Source of the DNA: Antedon mediterranea
Lineage: Eukaryota > Echinodermata > Crinoidea > Comatulida > Antedonidae
Assembly: GCF_964355755.1 (NCBI RefSeq)
Contig: NC_092677.1
Span: forward strand, 22,850,101-22,914,100
Direction of reading: 5' to 3'
DNA: 64,000 bases
The position numbers were made by a program, and so were the translations under genes. Under the pieces are notes generated by a model, which did no database searches, was not told where the DNA came from, and saw only the letters and a list, made by a program, of their open reading frames with translations. Shown piece after piece: positions 37,033 to 46,967 of the stretch (the first letter of the stretch is position 1; each line of letters opens with the position of its first letter).

Positions 37033-37850
37033 AACACTGACCATGTTTCAAAGTGCTACATTTGCCAAACGGTAACGGCGGACAACGATTGTAAGTTAAG
37101 AGCATTCAGTGAAATGACATGGTCAACTGTAAAGAATGCTGCTGCATTACGTAAGAAAATGAAGTCTGACAAATATGCTGATACAACAAACAAGGTTTTT
37201 CTTATGAAACAACCTGAAAATTCAATCAGCTATCACTCTTTATGTCATAGGTATTACAAAACTGCTGTGAAACGTTCAAAAGAGCCTCCACCAAGTTCAG
37301 ACGAACTGCTCCCTAAAAAGGCTTGTATTAAAACAAGACAAAGTAGTGTCCTTCAGAAATCAGATGAATGTGGCATGTTAAAGGGAACTTGCATATTTGG
37401 TGGAAAAGGCCGAAAGAAAAAAAATGGGAAAGAAGAGAAAAGGCTTTAGATAGCAACTGTTTCTGGGTGCAAGTCACTTTCCCAGCGGGTAAAATTTTCA
37501 AAAAACCAACGTATCAATAGTCTAATTCGGTGTGGCGTTGATCTTATTGCAAAAGAAGCAGAATTTCACAAATCCTGCCGAGTTCAGTTTCTTCTAGAAA
37601 CTGATAAACATGATGGTTCAACAGAAGAGCATTCATCTTATGGAAGTAACACATCTTATGGGAGTCACAAAAAGGCATTTTCATCCCTACTGAAACATAT
37701 TGAATTAGAAGTATTGGGAAAACAACGAGCTATACTTGTCTCTGATTTGCTAAGCTTTTACAAAATCGAATTTGTCAATAATGGAGGAAATCAAACTGAT
37801 ATCCACTCATATTTGTCCCAAAATCTTACAAGGAAAATTAGAAAAATTTA
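37033..37850 (+). pseudogene. Transposon gene, Cys/His N-terminal region
   Basis: It starts at a TTTCAG acceptor and reads VSKCYICQ, a CxxC, then SYHSLCHRYY and FHKSCRVQF, which together look like a zinc-binding N-terminus as seen in related predicted proteins of corals, molluscs and urchins. The frame has one internal TAG (37448-37450) and otherwise runs to 37850, where a one-base slip moves it to the frame used by 37838-38435. The sequence between includes HIELEVLGKQRAILVSDLL and NNGGNQTDIHSYLSQNL. Confidence 0.6.
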
Positions 37851-38435
37851 AAGATGAAATCAAAGTAAAACTTGCAGACAGACGAAGAGGTAACTTCATA
37901 TATAGTTCAGTTCTTCTAGGAGAAGAAGCCACTGCTCGACTTTATGATAATTCTGAACAATATGTACAGGATAATAAGATAAAATGGGCTGCTCTTCATC
38001 TTAGATCTATAATCATGCAGCTCCCAAAGACAAAGACCCCAAATCCTGCTACAGTTCATAACTTAAAAGAATGTGCTGCCAAGATACCATCACAGTTAGA
38101 ATTATTCTTTAGGAGTCTTCTTGGTGGCATTGACCAAAATGCCAATGATGCCAATGATGCAAACAAAGACAAGTTTGATAGAAAGGTTATTTCCATGGCA
38201 TCTGATGCCATCTATAATGTATCTCGTGGAACTGTGAAACCATGAAAACACACTCTCGTTGGTTTAGGCTTTACATCTCTGACAGAATCAAAACTGGCTA
38301 TGCAAATTTTGAGGTCAGGACATTGTATTAGCTATAATGAAAGCAAAGGCCTTGAGACTGAGTTTGCCTATTCAGTTCAAGATGATGAACTCGACGCCCC
38401 AGATGGTATCCGGCTTGACCCAACCTTGGCAACTG
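37838..38435 (+). pseudogene. Transposon gene, transposase-like core, first part
   Basis: The frame reads KFKDEIKVKLADRRRGNFIY, LGEEATARLYDN and CAAKIPSQLELFFRSLLGG. A TGA at 38243-38245 interrupts it, after which KHTLVGLGFTSLTESKLA and ELDAPDGIRLDPTLATAW follow in the same frame. In relatives as I recall them, this last motif leads into a conserved WDNFD-type segment about 150 residues long; here the sequence jumps instead to another frame, so that segment appears deleted. Confidence 0.6.
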
Positions 38436-38436
38436 C

Positions 38437-39205
38437 ATGGCAATGATCCGGACTATGGCTATTGCCAAGGAAGCTGGCCAAGACTATGCAGTTGTGACAT
38501 ATGATTTGGCAGTAGCATTAAAAGCTTACTCAATACAAACAATACAATCCCCCCTATTTGATAAGCTTTTAGTATTACTGGGAAATTTTCACACAGAGTT
38601 GGCTTACGGAGCAGTTGGAACGTACATTAACGACAGCGGTATCGAATATATTCTCCAAGAAGCAGATATCTTGGCTGAGGGGTCAATGATGGGTTTCATC
38701 AAAGGAAAGTTTTACAACAGGTGCACTAGAATTCAACAATTGCTTGCCAATGTCTTGGAGCAAAAGTTGTATAAACGCTTTCTTCAAGAAATAAATGCAG
38801 AAGATCATCACACATTTCAAGAAATAATGTCAACTGCACCTTTGGACCGATCATTGATTGAAGAACATATATCGGATCCTGTTGTGATTAATCACCTGCA
38901 GAAGTACGAGAATTACTTCCAGTCAGTGCTTACTGAAAATATAGGTTCAACAGCACAATTCTGGGCTATTTACATTTTTCTTATGAATCGACTCCATAGA
39001 GAACTTCAGAGATGTATGAAAACAAATGATGTCACTGGCTACATTAATGTATTTCCAACCATATTATCTGTTTACTTTGCCCTGAACCGAGAGACAGAAT
39101 TATACCTAACTAGTGTGTTAACAAGAGGTAATAATAAAAGAGAAACATTTCAAAATGAGTGGGACAGCAATAATAACAGATTTAATAAAGCGCACACGTG
39201 TATAG
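38437..39205 (+). pseudogene. Transposon gene, transposase-like core, second part
   Basis: It contains AGQDYAVVTYDLAVALKAYS, LLGNFHTELAYGAVGTYI, ADILAEGSMMGFIKGKFYNR and GSTAQFWAIYIFLMNRLHRE, blocks shared with large transposase-like proteins of many invertebrates. The Asp in TYDLA is a plausible catalytic acid. After SVYFALN the text jumps to RETELYLTSV, where relatives have a further 130-150 residues, so a second deletion is likely. The frame then slips near 39205 into the PIN frame. Confidence 0.65.
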
Positions 39206-40230
39206 AATTTTGCTGCTCAAAACGTAAAGAAAAAATCTAAGCTATGTGCTTCACAGAAAGCTAAGTCCAATGCTGAGGGTTTGAGAGATATGTTTGTACG
39301 AATGGTTGTAGTTATTGCAGAGAAGACAGCATTTGATCTCCGAAATGTTCTATCGTACCCAATCACAACGTACCCACTTTCCCTTGCACACTGTGATGGA
39401 TCACATGTTAAAACGCAAAAATCTGCATTGCTCAAGAAGCTGGAATCCTTACAGACAGATACAATCACAGATGCAGAATTATCAGGGTGTAACGTTCAGG
39501 TATATGATGGAGGTCTTCTCCTTCATTCTGTTCTTTCACAAACAAACATGGGAGCATCGTATGCCTCTATTGCACGGACCATGCTATCAGTTGTATGTTC
39601 GGGAAGAGCTGCTGAAGTACATGTCTGTTTTGATAAGTATGTAAAGAACTCAATAAAAGACAGCGAAAGAAAGTTACGAGGTTCAGCTGACTCTACATAC
39701 GTAATAACTGTTCCGGAGCAGACAATTAGACAAAGTGGGCAGAAGCTTCTTACTAATGGAGTATTTAAAAATGAATTTTCAAAGTTTCTCCTTAAAGAGT
39801 GGAAGAAAGATCATTACTGTAATATTGTTGGGGGTAAGACCCTGGTTGCTTCATATGGTGGAGAATGCTTCCAGTATGTTTCTGACCAGCAACAAATGAT
39901 GGTAGTCAGCCCTGCACACTTTCAAGGCGATCATGAAGAAGCTGATACCCTGGTTGCTTTCCACACTGCAAATATCATATCAGATAATATCATTGTAAGG
40001 GCATCCGATACTGATGTTTTAGTTATACTAATCAGTGCTCTTGGAAGACAGCGAAAAGAAGTTTGGTGCAATGGCAACATCATCATGGATTGTGGTATGG
40101 GTAATAGTCGGCGATACATTAATGTTTCAAGCATTGTTGAAACTCTTGAAAGTTGTAAATCTGGACTTTCAATAGCACTACCAGGATATCATGCATTCAC
40201 AGGATGTGACTTTACCTCAGCATTTTATAG
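39206..40230 (+). CDS. Transposon gene, PIN/FEN-like nuclease exon (open)
   Basis: This frame is open for about 340 codons, with an internal ATG at 39281. It has the spaced acidic blocks of PIN/5' nuclease folds: QVYDGGLLLHSVL, AEVHVCFDKYVKNSIKDSER, FQGDHEEADTLVAFH, IIVRASDTDVLVILI and YHAFTGCDFTSAF. Such domains cut DNA or RNA with metal ions held by these acids. It ends at a GT donor (40231). It is the best preserved part of the gene while the transposase core is broken. Alternative view: it is simply the youngest-looking part of a dead element. Confidence 0.7.
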
Positions 40231-40319
40231 GTATGAATACATTTCTTCTTAATTTTTTTAATAGACTATATTCAAATTTACTAATTTATTAATTTTACGG
40301 TATTGTTATTGTTGAAAAG

Positions 40320-40492
40320 GCAAAACTAAACCCCTAGAACTTTTAGAACACGATAAATCTGGAAAGGGTGATAGTTGTGTTGATATAGATATTGTATCAG
40401 AATTTGTCTGCCGCATCTATGGACAGAACACACGAGATGTGAACGAAGCACGCTACAATAAACTGGTACAAATGAATGGTAAAATTAATAAG
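40320..40492 (+). CDS. Transposon gene, PIN C-terminal exon
   Basis: The frame KTKPLELLEHDKSGKG and IDIVSEFVCRIYGQNTRD, then VNEARYNKLVQMNGKINK, continues the domain (the VNEAR motif is common in relatives). The donor GTATGT at 40493 is good. The acceptor near 40319 gives the wrong phase, so the border is uncertain by a base or the acceptor is mutated. Confidence 0.6.
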
Positions 40493-40587
40493 GTATGTAT
40501 TTTTTCGGTTGTATTTTATTGAAATAAAGACATTTTAAAATATGTAATAGTTTACACTCAGAAACCTAACTATTTGTTTGTATCTAG

Positions 40588-40958
40588 GACAATCCACTAG
40601 CAAATATCAAACGTGTTGACTGTGCATTGTTACCACCATGTAAACCAACCCTTCAAATGAAAGTCAAAAGGGCACAGTTTGTAACAACAATATGGACTCA
40701 AGCCACCGATGCATATTCTGACCATCTGACCATGGTTTGTCACCATCAGATTTTGGATGGTGTTTGAAAGACAACCTACTTGAGCCAGTGTGGTTTGAAG
40801 GGCCATCAATTCCCAAAACAGTGTTTTCAAATGATGACACAGATGATGAGGTGGAAAATGACAGTGAAACGGAAGAGACAGAGATCGAAGAATCAAGTGA
40901 TTCTGATGGCGATGCATGGAGTGAAGACTCTGATTCAGAAGAGGAATATATGGATTAA
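40588..40958 (+). pseudogene. Transposon gene, C-terminal exon with acidic tail
   Basis: It follows a TATCTAG acceptor. It reads NPLANIKRVDCALLPPCKPT and KVKRAQFVTTIWTQATDAYS, then shifts frame near 40732 into PSDFGWCLKDNLLEPVWFEG and a strongly acidic end (TEETEIEESSDSDGDAWSED) with a stop at 40956-40958. The LPPC and WFEGP motifs match the C-termini of relatives. Confidence 0.6.
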
Positions 40959-41269
40959 TTTAAAATAACTTGTGCAGAAAAGTCATAGCTTAATAAATAA
41001 GACTGTTTTTTTGTTGTAACTAGTGAAAACTACTGTAGATAGAATAAGGTACTATATAAAGTATCATATGATAACATTTGATCTGGGACTATGCTAAAAT
41101 GTTGGGTGTTGGGATATTCATATTCATGCTGTTTTTTAGTGTACTTAATTGCTCCATATATTTTGTTTTATAAGGTTAGGTTTTGAGTTGATCTAGTTCA
41201 TGTTTTTTTGTGGGGGTTGGGGGGTGTTTAATGGTGGGTGTCTGGAATTTTTGGGGGTGGGGTGTTTGA

Positions 41270-41803
41270 GGGGGGGGGGGGGCCTGGTGGACACAACCCA
41301 CCACTTTAAATGTCTGGCAATGGTCATTTATTATACTAGGGATCATGCTGAACATTTTACAGCATGTTTTAAAAGGTTAGCTTTTTACCTGATCTAGCTC
41401 ATTTTTGGAAGTGGGGGTGTTTGACGGGGTCTGGCAGGCACAATCCACCACTGAAAATGTCTGGCAATGGTCATTAATAATAGTTATGAGTACATTGAAC
41501 ATTTTCCCACCAGTTTTAGAGGGTTACTTTTAAGCTGATATAGCTCATTTTTGGCCCCCAGAAATGGGGGTCTGGCAGGCACCCCCACCACTAAAATCGT
41601 CTGGCAATGGCCATTTCTCATATTTCACTCTATGTCAAACAATTTGCAAAATATTTCATGGGGTTAACTTTTCAGCTGATCTAGCTCATTTTTTTTACCC
41701 TTTACAATATCCCTCCTATACATTGATATGTACGTAGATAATTGCCACATGCATAGAAATTGGTTAAATTTCCAGCTAGGTTGACCCCTCTGGGCTCCTG
41801 CTC
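41270..41803. repeat. Right composite inverted repeat of the 7.1-kb transposon
   Basis: It is the reverse complement of the left end with single units in the order outer-A-B-C when read inward (CTGGCAATGGTCATT and CTGATCTAGCTCATTTTT recur three times). It is shorter than the left arm because the A-B duplication and unit D are absent. Confidence 0.8.
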
Positions 41804-42312
41804 TATATCTTCATAATTCATTATCACATATTAATGAAATTCACTATACGTAAACTTCAGGTAAAGGGTAAAAATTTTAGCCAATAAAAAGGGTCATACC
41901 CATAAAATTGCTCGTTAAAAATTTAAAAAGCTACAAAACGTCACAAATTGTAGGGAAGGTGTCTTTAATTATTGTGAATGGTATATTTAAAAAATTTCAA
42001 ATAGTTAATTATTGTGAATGGTACATTTAAAGAGGTAAATTTAGTTTCTATTTCTTGAATAAGTGATTTTAAATGATTTCCTAGAATTTTCGATAGTGGA
42101 GTGGTTTTCCAGCTATGTGCTGTAATAATAGGTCTTCCTTTTAATTGACTTAATGAAATAGGTGATAGGGGAGTGGTTAGTTTGTGGAGTTTTGGAAGGA
42201 TGTTTAATGTGGTAAATGTCTTTACCGTGTTAAGTTATGAAGTTTCTAGAAATAATATTGTGAACATTGTTTATTCTGTCTATAACTCTATCAATGAATT
42301 TCTTCATTTTAG
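41804..42312. other. Flank between transposon and EGF exon
   Basis: AT-rich, no upstream EGF exon recognised. A TTAATTATTGTGAATGGTA block is repeated at about 41967 and 42005. Confidence 0.5.
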
Positions 42313-42381
42313 ATCCATGTGTATCGGATCCTTGTGTAGCAGGAGTATGTTATTATACTGGCGATTCATTTATATGCAAAG
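42313..42381 (+). CDS. EGF-domain gene, short Cys-rich exon
   Basis: A CATTTTAG acceptor and GTAAAA donor bracket 69 bases in phase 1-1. The residues PCVSDPCVAGVCYYTGDSFI, then CK, give the N-terminal half of an EGF-like repeat with four Cys. It joins in phase to the exon at 44746. EGF modules act outside the cell in adhesion or signalling proteins; the identity of this gene is unknown. Confidence 0.7.
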
Positions 42382-42421
42382 GTAAAATCTATTAGTAAAT
42401 TATACAGAGATTTTCCATCTT

Positions 42422-42738
42422 GATTGACACCAAAGTGTTTAAGGTGATGTCATAAATAATGTTGCCAAACTTCTGACAGCATAGTAAAATTAAAATAAAC
42501 TTGAGTTTGATAAAAAAATTTTTGCAAACATTCTTTGTTACGCCAAACAACATCATCAGTGCAATGAAATACGGTCTTTAGTTCTTGTTTAGTTTAGTAT
42601 ATCTAACAAGAACGTCTAAGACTGTAAACATGTTTGCAAAAATGTTTTTTATCAAACTCAAGTTTATTTCAATTTTATTGATGTCAGAAGTTCGGCAACA
42701 TTATTCATGACATCACCTTTAACGCTTCGGTATCAACC
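42422..42738. mobile_element. 317-bp foldback MITE
   Basis: Terminal inverted repeats of about 108 bp: ATTGACACCAAAGTG, AAGGTGATGTCATAAATAAT and AATAAACTTGAGTTTGAT on the left are mirrored on the right (ATCAAACTCAAGTTTATTTC, ATTATTCATGACATCACCTT). No ORF. It lies in the intron between the two EGF exons. Confidence 0.85.
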
Positions 42739-43615
42739 AAGGACTTACGAAAGTTGGAAAAGCTCTCGAAAAAATCTGTAAAAGCACCAGCTGATATATC
42801 TACTTAAATTATTAATTGTATTATTAATTAATCAATTGTAACTTTACTGTCATTACACTCTATTTCCTTTCTTATACTGCAGGGCCGCAGCCAGAATCAG
42901 TCAAAGGGAAGTGATGGGGTAGCACTAACATTTCATTTTGTTTAGCCATTTGGCAAAAATGAAAATATTCTTTTAGTCAAATCAGTTTATCTGTAGCCAA
43001 AATGTCCAATCCAGTTTGTTGATTTAGCCAAATGAATCGGTCTTTAGCCAAAATGAATTACTGCACTTTCACACCTAACACTGAGCATAAGACTTAACGG
43101 TCACTTACCATCACCGCTGTGCAGCGGGTGAATGTTATTAAATTGGGTAAGCTTGAGAGAAAAGGTGCGAAAGTGCAGTAGCACCGGCCTACAAAATTAC
43201 GTATTAGTTACCATATATTAAGGTTCACCTGCAAAAAAATTGCAAAGAAGCTGATTTCAACGGATTTGTGTAGGTATGGGTATACAGATATACCAAAAAA
43301 AAGTATGGAAGGATAGGGGGTGGGGAAAATTTTTTTTGTGGGTGTTAAAGGTCATTGACCTCATTTTACAATGCTAAAAATTGTATCTTCGCAACAAAAT
43401 ATGGTATATGTTTGAGCTTGGTGTCAAAATGCACACAATTATGCCAGGAATTAAACAATAATAATTAATAAATTGGACCTTTATGACCATATCTTGACCT
43501 TCAAAAATCAGGTCAAAGGTCAATATACCCATTTTTTTTGGTTTAACACATACTTATAATGCACTATCAAATAAAATAATAATAATCAAATAATTTGTAA
43601 TGATACACATGTTAC
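42739..43615. other. EGF-gene intron, no gene seen
   Basis: AT-rich sequence with short local repeats: GACCTCATTTTACAATG, and GGTCAAAGGTCAATA with nuclear-receptor-like half-sites. No coding region recognised. Confidence 0.5.
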
Positions 43616-44591
43616 TTATTGATAAGCGGCTTCCTCTTCATCACTAGGTTCGTTTGCACTTGAACCATTCGAGCAGTGCCCACAGCACACCCCATATGCA
43701 GAAACACATGACAGTCCGGCCTTAATACAGATGCATTTCAGTCTTTGACACTGCCTATCGCCTTCTTTGCAGTTGCAGCATATTCCTTTTAGAAGAGCAT
43801 CTGGTGCGATACTCCATGTAATCATTTTCCACCTTAGATTTCCGTTACTATCCAGATCCCATCCTCTTCCAACAGGCTCAAGACTGGATGTGTTCAGATG
43901 TTTCCAGAATACAACTTGTAGATGAACCCGAAAAGAGTGCTGTGTAGCTGCATTTTCTGGTGGTAGACGGTCTGGGTCAATTTTACCCTTTGCTGCTTGT
44001 TTTTTAAACTTTTCACAACGAGCCTTTTCAAGAAGTGTATTTTCGCTTCCATAAACCTGCATTGCCTTTAACCCTGCTGTTTGGATAGCGTTATCAGTCG
44101 ACCGCATATTCGTAAATGTAGTGTAGACAGTATTGGGGAACTTGCATTTATAGATTGGTGTGGCCATAAATGCAAGAAACCGTATCGTTTACTGACCAAC
44201 CATACTTCAACAGAAACTCTTCCTTGTCACCTATAACTATTTTAGATATATCATAGAGGCCATCAGCATCTCCGTCATCTTCTGCTTGATGCACACAGAT
44301 ATTGTGATGCATAAGCTCAGTAGTTATCATTTTGATTAGTGAAGATTTGTTCTTTTAATTTGCTAGAAAGACCTCCTTGTCGCAAGAAATGATCAATTCT
44401 GGTGTTAATCGTAGTGTCTGCGAAACCTTTTGCCCTGCAATCCGACGTTTATGTTTGTGGTCTTTTGTTGAAGGTTTATACCCATAGCCATCGAAGACTA
44501 CTGTGACATGTTTACACCCCAGGAAGAGTTCTGTATGGTTGGTCAGGAAACGACACAGTTTCTTGCATTTATGGCCACACCAAATGTGCAA
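43616..44591 (-). pseudogene. Second PIN-family transposon fragment with Cys-rich tail
   Basis: Three minus-strand pieces belong together. 44355-44591 has HVTVVFDGYGYKPSTKDHKH, comparable with VCFDKYVKNSIKDSERK in the 7.1-kb transposon. 44148-44330 has VHQAEDDGDADGL, a degraded acidic block of the PIN fold. 43616-44167 has GLKAMQVYGSENTLLEKARC, DPDRLPPENAATQHSFR and a Cys-rich end (GICCNCKEGDRQCQRLKCIC, GLSCVSAYGVCCGHC). Relatives of this protein class often end in such a Cys-rich tail. It sits in an intron of the EGF gene, in the opposite orientation. Frames are interrupted and the 5' part is missing. Confidence 0.6.
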
Positions 44592-44650
44592 TCTATAAAT
44601 GCAAGTTTCCCCATACTGTCTACACTACATTTACGTATATGCGGTATTGT
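44105..44650. repeat. 80-bp inverted duplication inside the PIN fragment
   Basis: Sequence at 44105-44180 (GTAGTGTAGACAGTATTGGG, GCATTTATAGATTGGTGTGG) returns inverted at 44558-44650 (CATTTATGGCCACACCAA, ATACTGTCTACACTAC). The 44181-44557 piece between them may have been duplicated or inverted after insertion. Confidence 0.7.
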
Positions 44651-44745
44651 TAATGCTTGATATCTCAGATTATCATGAAACCATATTCAGAAACAAGTTC
44701 TTGTTAATCACTTTATTTTTATTACTGTGTTTTTATCATTTACAG

Positions 44746-44853
44746 ACAATGCTTGTACACGTAACCCATGTCAGAACGGTGGATTATGTAGTTTAAGTGG
44801 GGCTAATTCTACATGCTTGTGTCAAACTGGTTACACTGGAACTACATGTGAAT
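44746..44853 (+). CDS. EGF-domain gene, EGF-like exon
   Basis: A TTTACAG acceptor and GTAAGT donor bracket a phase 1-1 exon of 108 bases. It encodes NACTRNPCQNGGLCSLSG, then ANSTCLCQTGYTGTTCE, a complete six-Cys EGF repeat of the calcium-independent kind (NPCQNGGxC...CxCxxGYTGxxCE). One EGF per exon in phase 1 is the usual build of Notch-like, fibropellin-like and related extracellular proteins. The rest of the gene is outside or unseen. Confidence 0.9.
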
Positions 44854-45501
44854 GTAAGTCATACCGTATATTTTGGTGTACAAGTCGCACCTGTGTATAA
44901 GATGCACCCATAACGGAGACTGAGATAATAGTATTTTTTATGTAGTCGATGTATAAGATGCACCTATTTCTAGGCCAAAATTTAAACGTTTTACAATTAA
45001 AACAATGGTATTTTAATAATAAAACAATGATATTTTAATAATAAAAAAATGATATTTAGGATATTTTTTAGAATCAAGATGATATAATTTTGTTTGTCCT
45101 TTATTACATCGTAATCAGTCTCTACTTCTAGTGAACGTTCCATGAAAAGGGAAATCCCCAAATTTCTTCAGTTAAGATGCACTGTGTGCGGTAGGGCTAG
45201 CCTATGTCTATTTAAGTGACTTTAATTTCATATTATTTAAATATATACATTGTTATTGTGTGTATGACCATTATATAAAATCCAAATAATGTTCAGTTTT
45301 TAGGGCTGATAATAAACCAGGAAAATCATGTATGGTATATGAAAATCTTGCCTATTTCCATATATATGCATGCATACAGCAGCAGAGGCTAGTCTGTATG
45401 AGGAGAGAGAGACACAAACCATGTGCTCCTTGCCTGGTGGCCAGCACTGTTGGCCATATACATTAGAGATTAGGGGAATTGTAATGTTGTGTAATACGAA
45501 T

Positions 45502-45632
45502 TGTTACGGGCTCGCTCGTTAGGCTGAAACCAACAATAAGAACATAACAAAACACGTTGTAGTTGTCGTCCATCTTTATTCCTCCTCTCTTTTACTCTAG
45601 ATGGCTCACTTCCGTGTAACAAACCCATCACA
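45502..45632 (-). repeat. 3' LTR of the Gmr1-like element
   Basis: Identical to 50735-50865. The adjacent interior at 45633-45650 reads CTTTAAGTGGGGGTG on the minus strand, a fitting polypurine tract. Confidence 0.9.
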
Positions 45633-45895
45633 CACCCCCACTTAAAGAAAGTTTGATATGATTAAACTTATAACTGTTTACTATAATATCTTAAATCTTT
45701 TCTTATACAGTAGTTATTTTAACAGGTCGTTGATATGAATTTACTTCAACTGCTTCTTTAAAATTTCACAAGTTCTAATTACTTTAAATCTGTGTATGCC
45801 ATTAATGCATCACTCTATCACAACTAACATATTATAATTAAATAAACACTTTCAAAATCAACAAAACTTTTAAAATCATTTCATGCATGTTTTAT

Positions 45896-46909
45896 CTAAA
45901 CTCTTGACAAAGCGTCAGCTACAACATTGTCTTTTCCTCTGATATGATGAATTTCCAGATTCATTTCTTGAACTGCTAAACTCCATCTCAACAAGCGTTG
46001 ATTCTTGTCCTTCATTCTTGCCAAGAACGTTAATGGGTTGTGGTCAGTCCAAACTACAATTAGAAACGGAGTAGATCCAAGATACACTTCAAAGTGCTTT
46101 AACGCTGACATCAAAGCTAATGTCTCCTTCTCAACAGTAGAATAACGCTTCTCATGCTGGTTGAATTTTCTCGAGTAGAAACACACAGGCTTGTCAACAC
46201 AATTCTCGTCTGTTTGCGCCAACACAGCACCAGAACCAACATCACTGGCATCAATCATTAACGAGAACTGTTTATCAAATTGTGGAGCCATCAACACCGG
46301 TTCGTTTGATAACATTGCTTTAACTTTAAAGAACGCATCACTGCATTCCTCCAACCACACAAAGCTCGCATTCTTTTTCAGCAGATTCGTTAATGGAGCT
46401 ACAAGCGTTGAGAAACTTCTGCAAAAACGTCGATAAAACCCAGCCATTCCCAGGAACCGCATTAACTCCTGCTTACTCTTTGGAACTGGGAAATCACAGA
46501 CTGCCTTAATCTTAGCACTTAATGGTTTCACTTTTCCGCAACCAACTTTATGACCTAAGAACACAATTTCTGCACAGGAAAACTCACTTTTCACCAAATT
46601 TACTGTCAACTTTGCAGCTGTCAACCTGTCAAACAATGCCTTAATTCTCTGCACATGGACATCCCATGTATCACTATAAACAACCAAATCGTCTATATAA
46701 GCTTCACAGCCCTCCAACCCTGAAATTATACCATTAACCAATCTCTGGAACCTGGCTGGTGCATTCTTTAAACCGAAAGGCATGACCTTATACTGATAAA
46801 GACCCATAGGAGTTACAAAAGCTGACACTTCTTTCGCACGCTCGGTTAAAGGAATTTGCCAGTAACCCTTTAGAAGATCAAATTTACTGACAAACTTAGC
46901 ACTACCCAC
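45896..46909 (-). CDS. Reverse transcriptase and RNase H of the Gmr1-like element
   Basis: Open for 337 codons. The RT has KFDLLKGYWQIPLTERAKE, MPFGLKNAPARFQRLVNG, the catalytic YIDDLVVYSD, and FLGHKVGCGKVKPLSAK. Then RNase H follows with LMIDASDVGSGAVLAQTD, EKETLALMSALKHFEVYL, WTDHNPLTFLARMKDKNQR and HIRGKDNVVADALSRV. All catalytic residues that I can place are present. The true frame begins upstream of the first Met, in the text that the slip at 46990 cuts off. The stop is followed by the polypurine tract and 3' LTR. Confidence 0.9.
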   Translation of the reverse strand: MGSAKFVSKFDLLKGYWQIPLTERAKEVSAFVTPMGLYQYKVMPFGLKNAPARFQRLVNGIISGLEGCEAYIDDLVVYSDTWDVHVQRIKALFDRLTAAKLTVNLVKSEFSCAEIVFLGHKVGCGKVKPLSAKIKAVCDFPVPKSKQELMRFLGMAGFYRRFCRSFSTLVAPLTNLLKKNASFVWLEECSDAFFKVKAMLSNEPVLMAPQFDKQFSLMIDASDVGSGAVLAQTDENCVDKPVCFYSRKFNQHEKRYSTVEKETLALMSALKHFEVYLGSTPFLIVVWTDHNPLTFLARMKDKNQRLLRWSLAVQEMNLEIHHIRGKDNVVADALSRV

Positions 46910-46967
46910 ACGATCAATACAGTCATCTATCCTCGGTATGGGATATGAATCTGTAGTAGATTTAGCA

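Larger units (their letters stand above)
34705..41803 (+). mobile_element. 7.1-kb DNA transposon encoding a transposase-like plus PIN-nuclease protein (Academ-like, tentative)
   Basis: Long inverted repeats (34705-35720 and 41270-41803) enclose one + strand multi-exon gene between about 36.0 and 40.96 kb. The outermost 90 bp of each end match closely (CAGGAGCCCAGAGGGGTCAA on the left; its inverse at 41780-41800). The gene carries a Cys/His-rich N-terminus, a core related to large transposase-like proteins of many marine invertebrates, and a PIN/FEN-like domain. From memory, Academ elements pair a DDE transposase with a nuclease or helicase, so that is my best guess, not a proof. The copy is decayed by stops, frameshifts and two deletions. 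No clear target duplication was found. Confidence 0.7.

Noticed and set aside
40630-40917. His/Leu-rich minus-strand ORF
   Set aside because: Antisense shadow of the transposon C-terminal exon.
43480-43530. Nuclear-receptor response element (AGGTCAAAGGTCA)
   Set aside because: A single DR1-like match in AT-rich intronic DNA has no further support.
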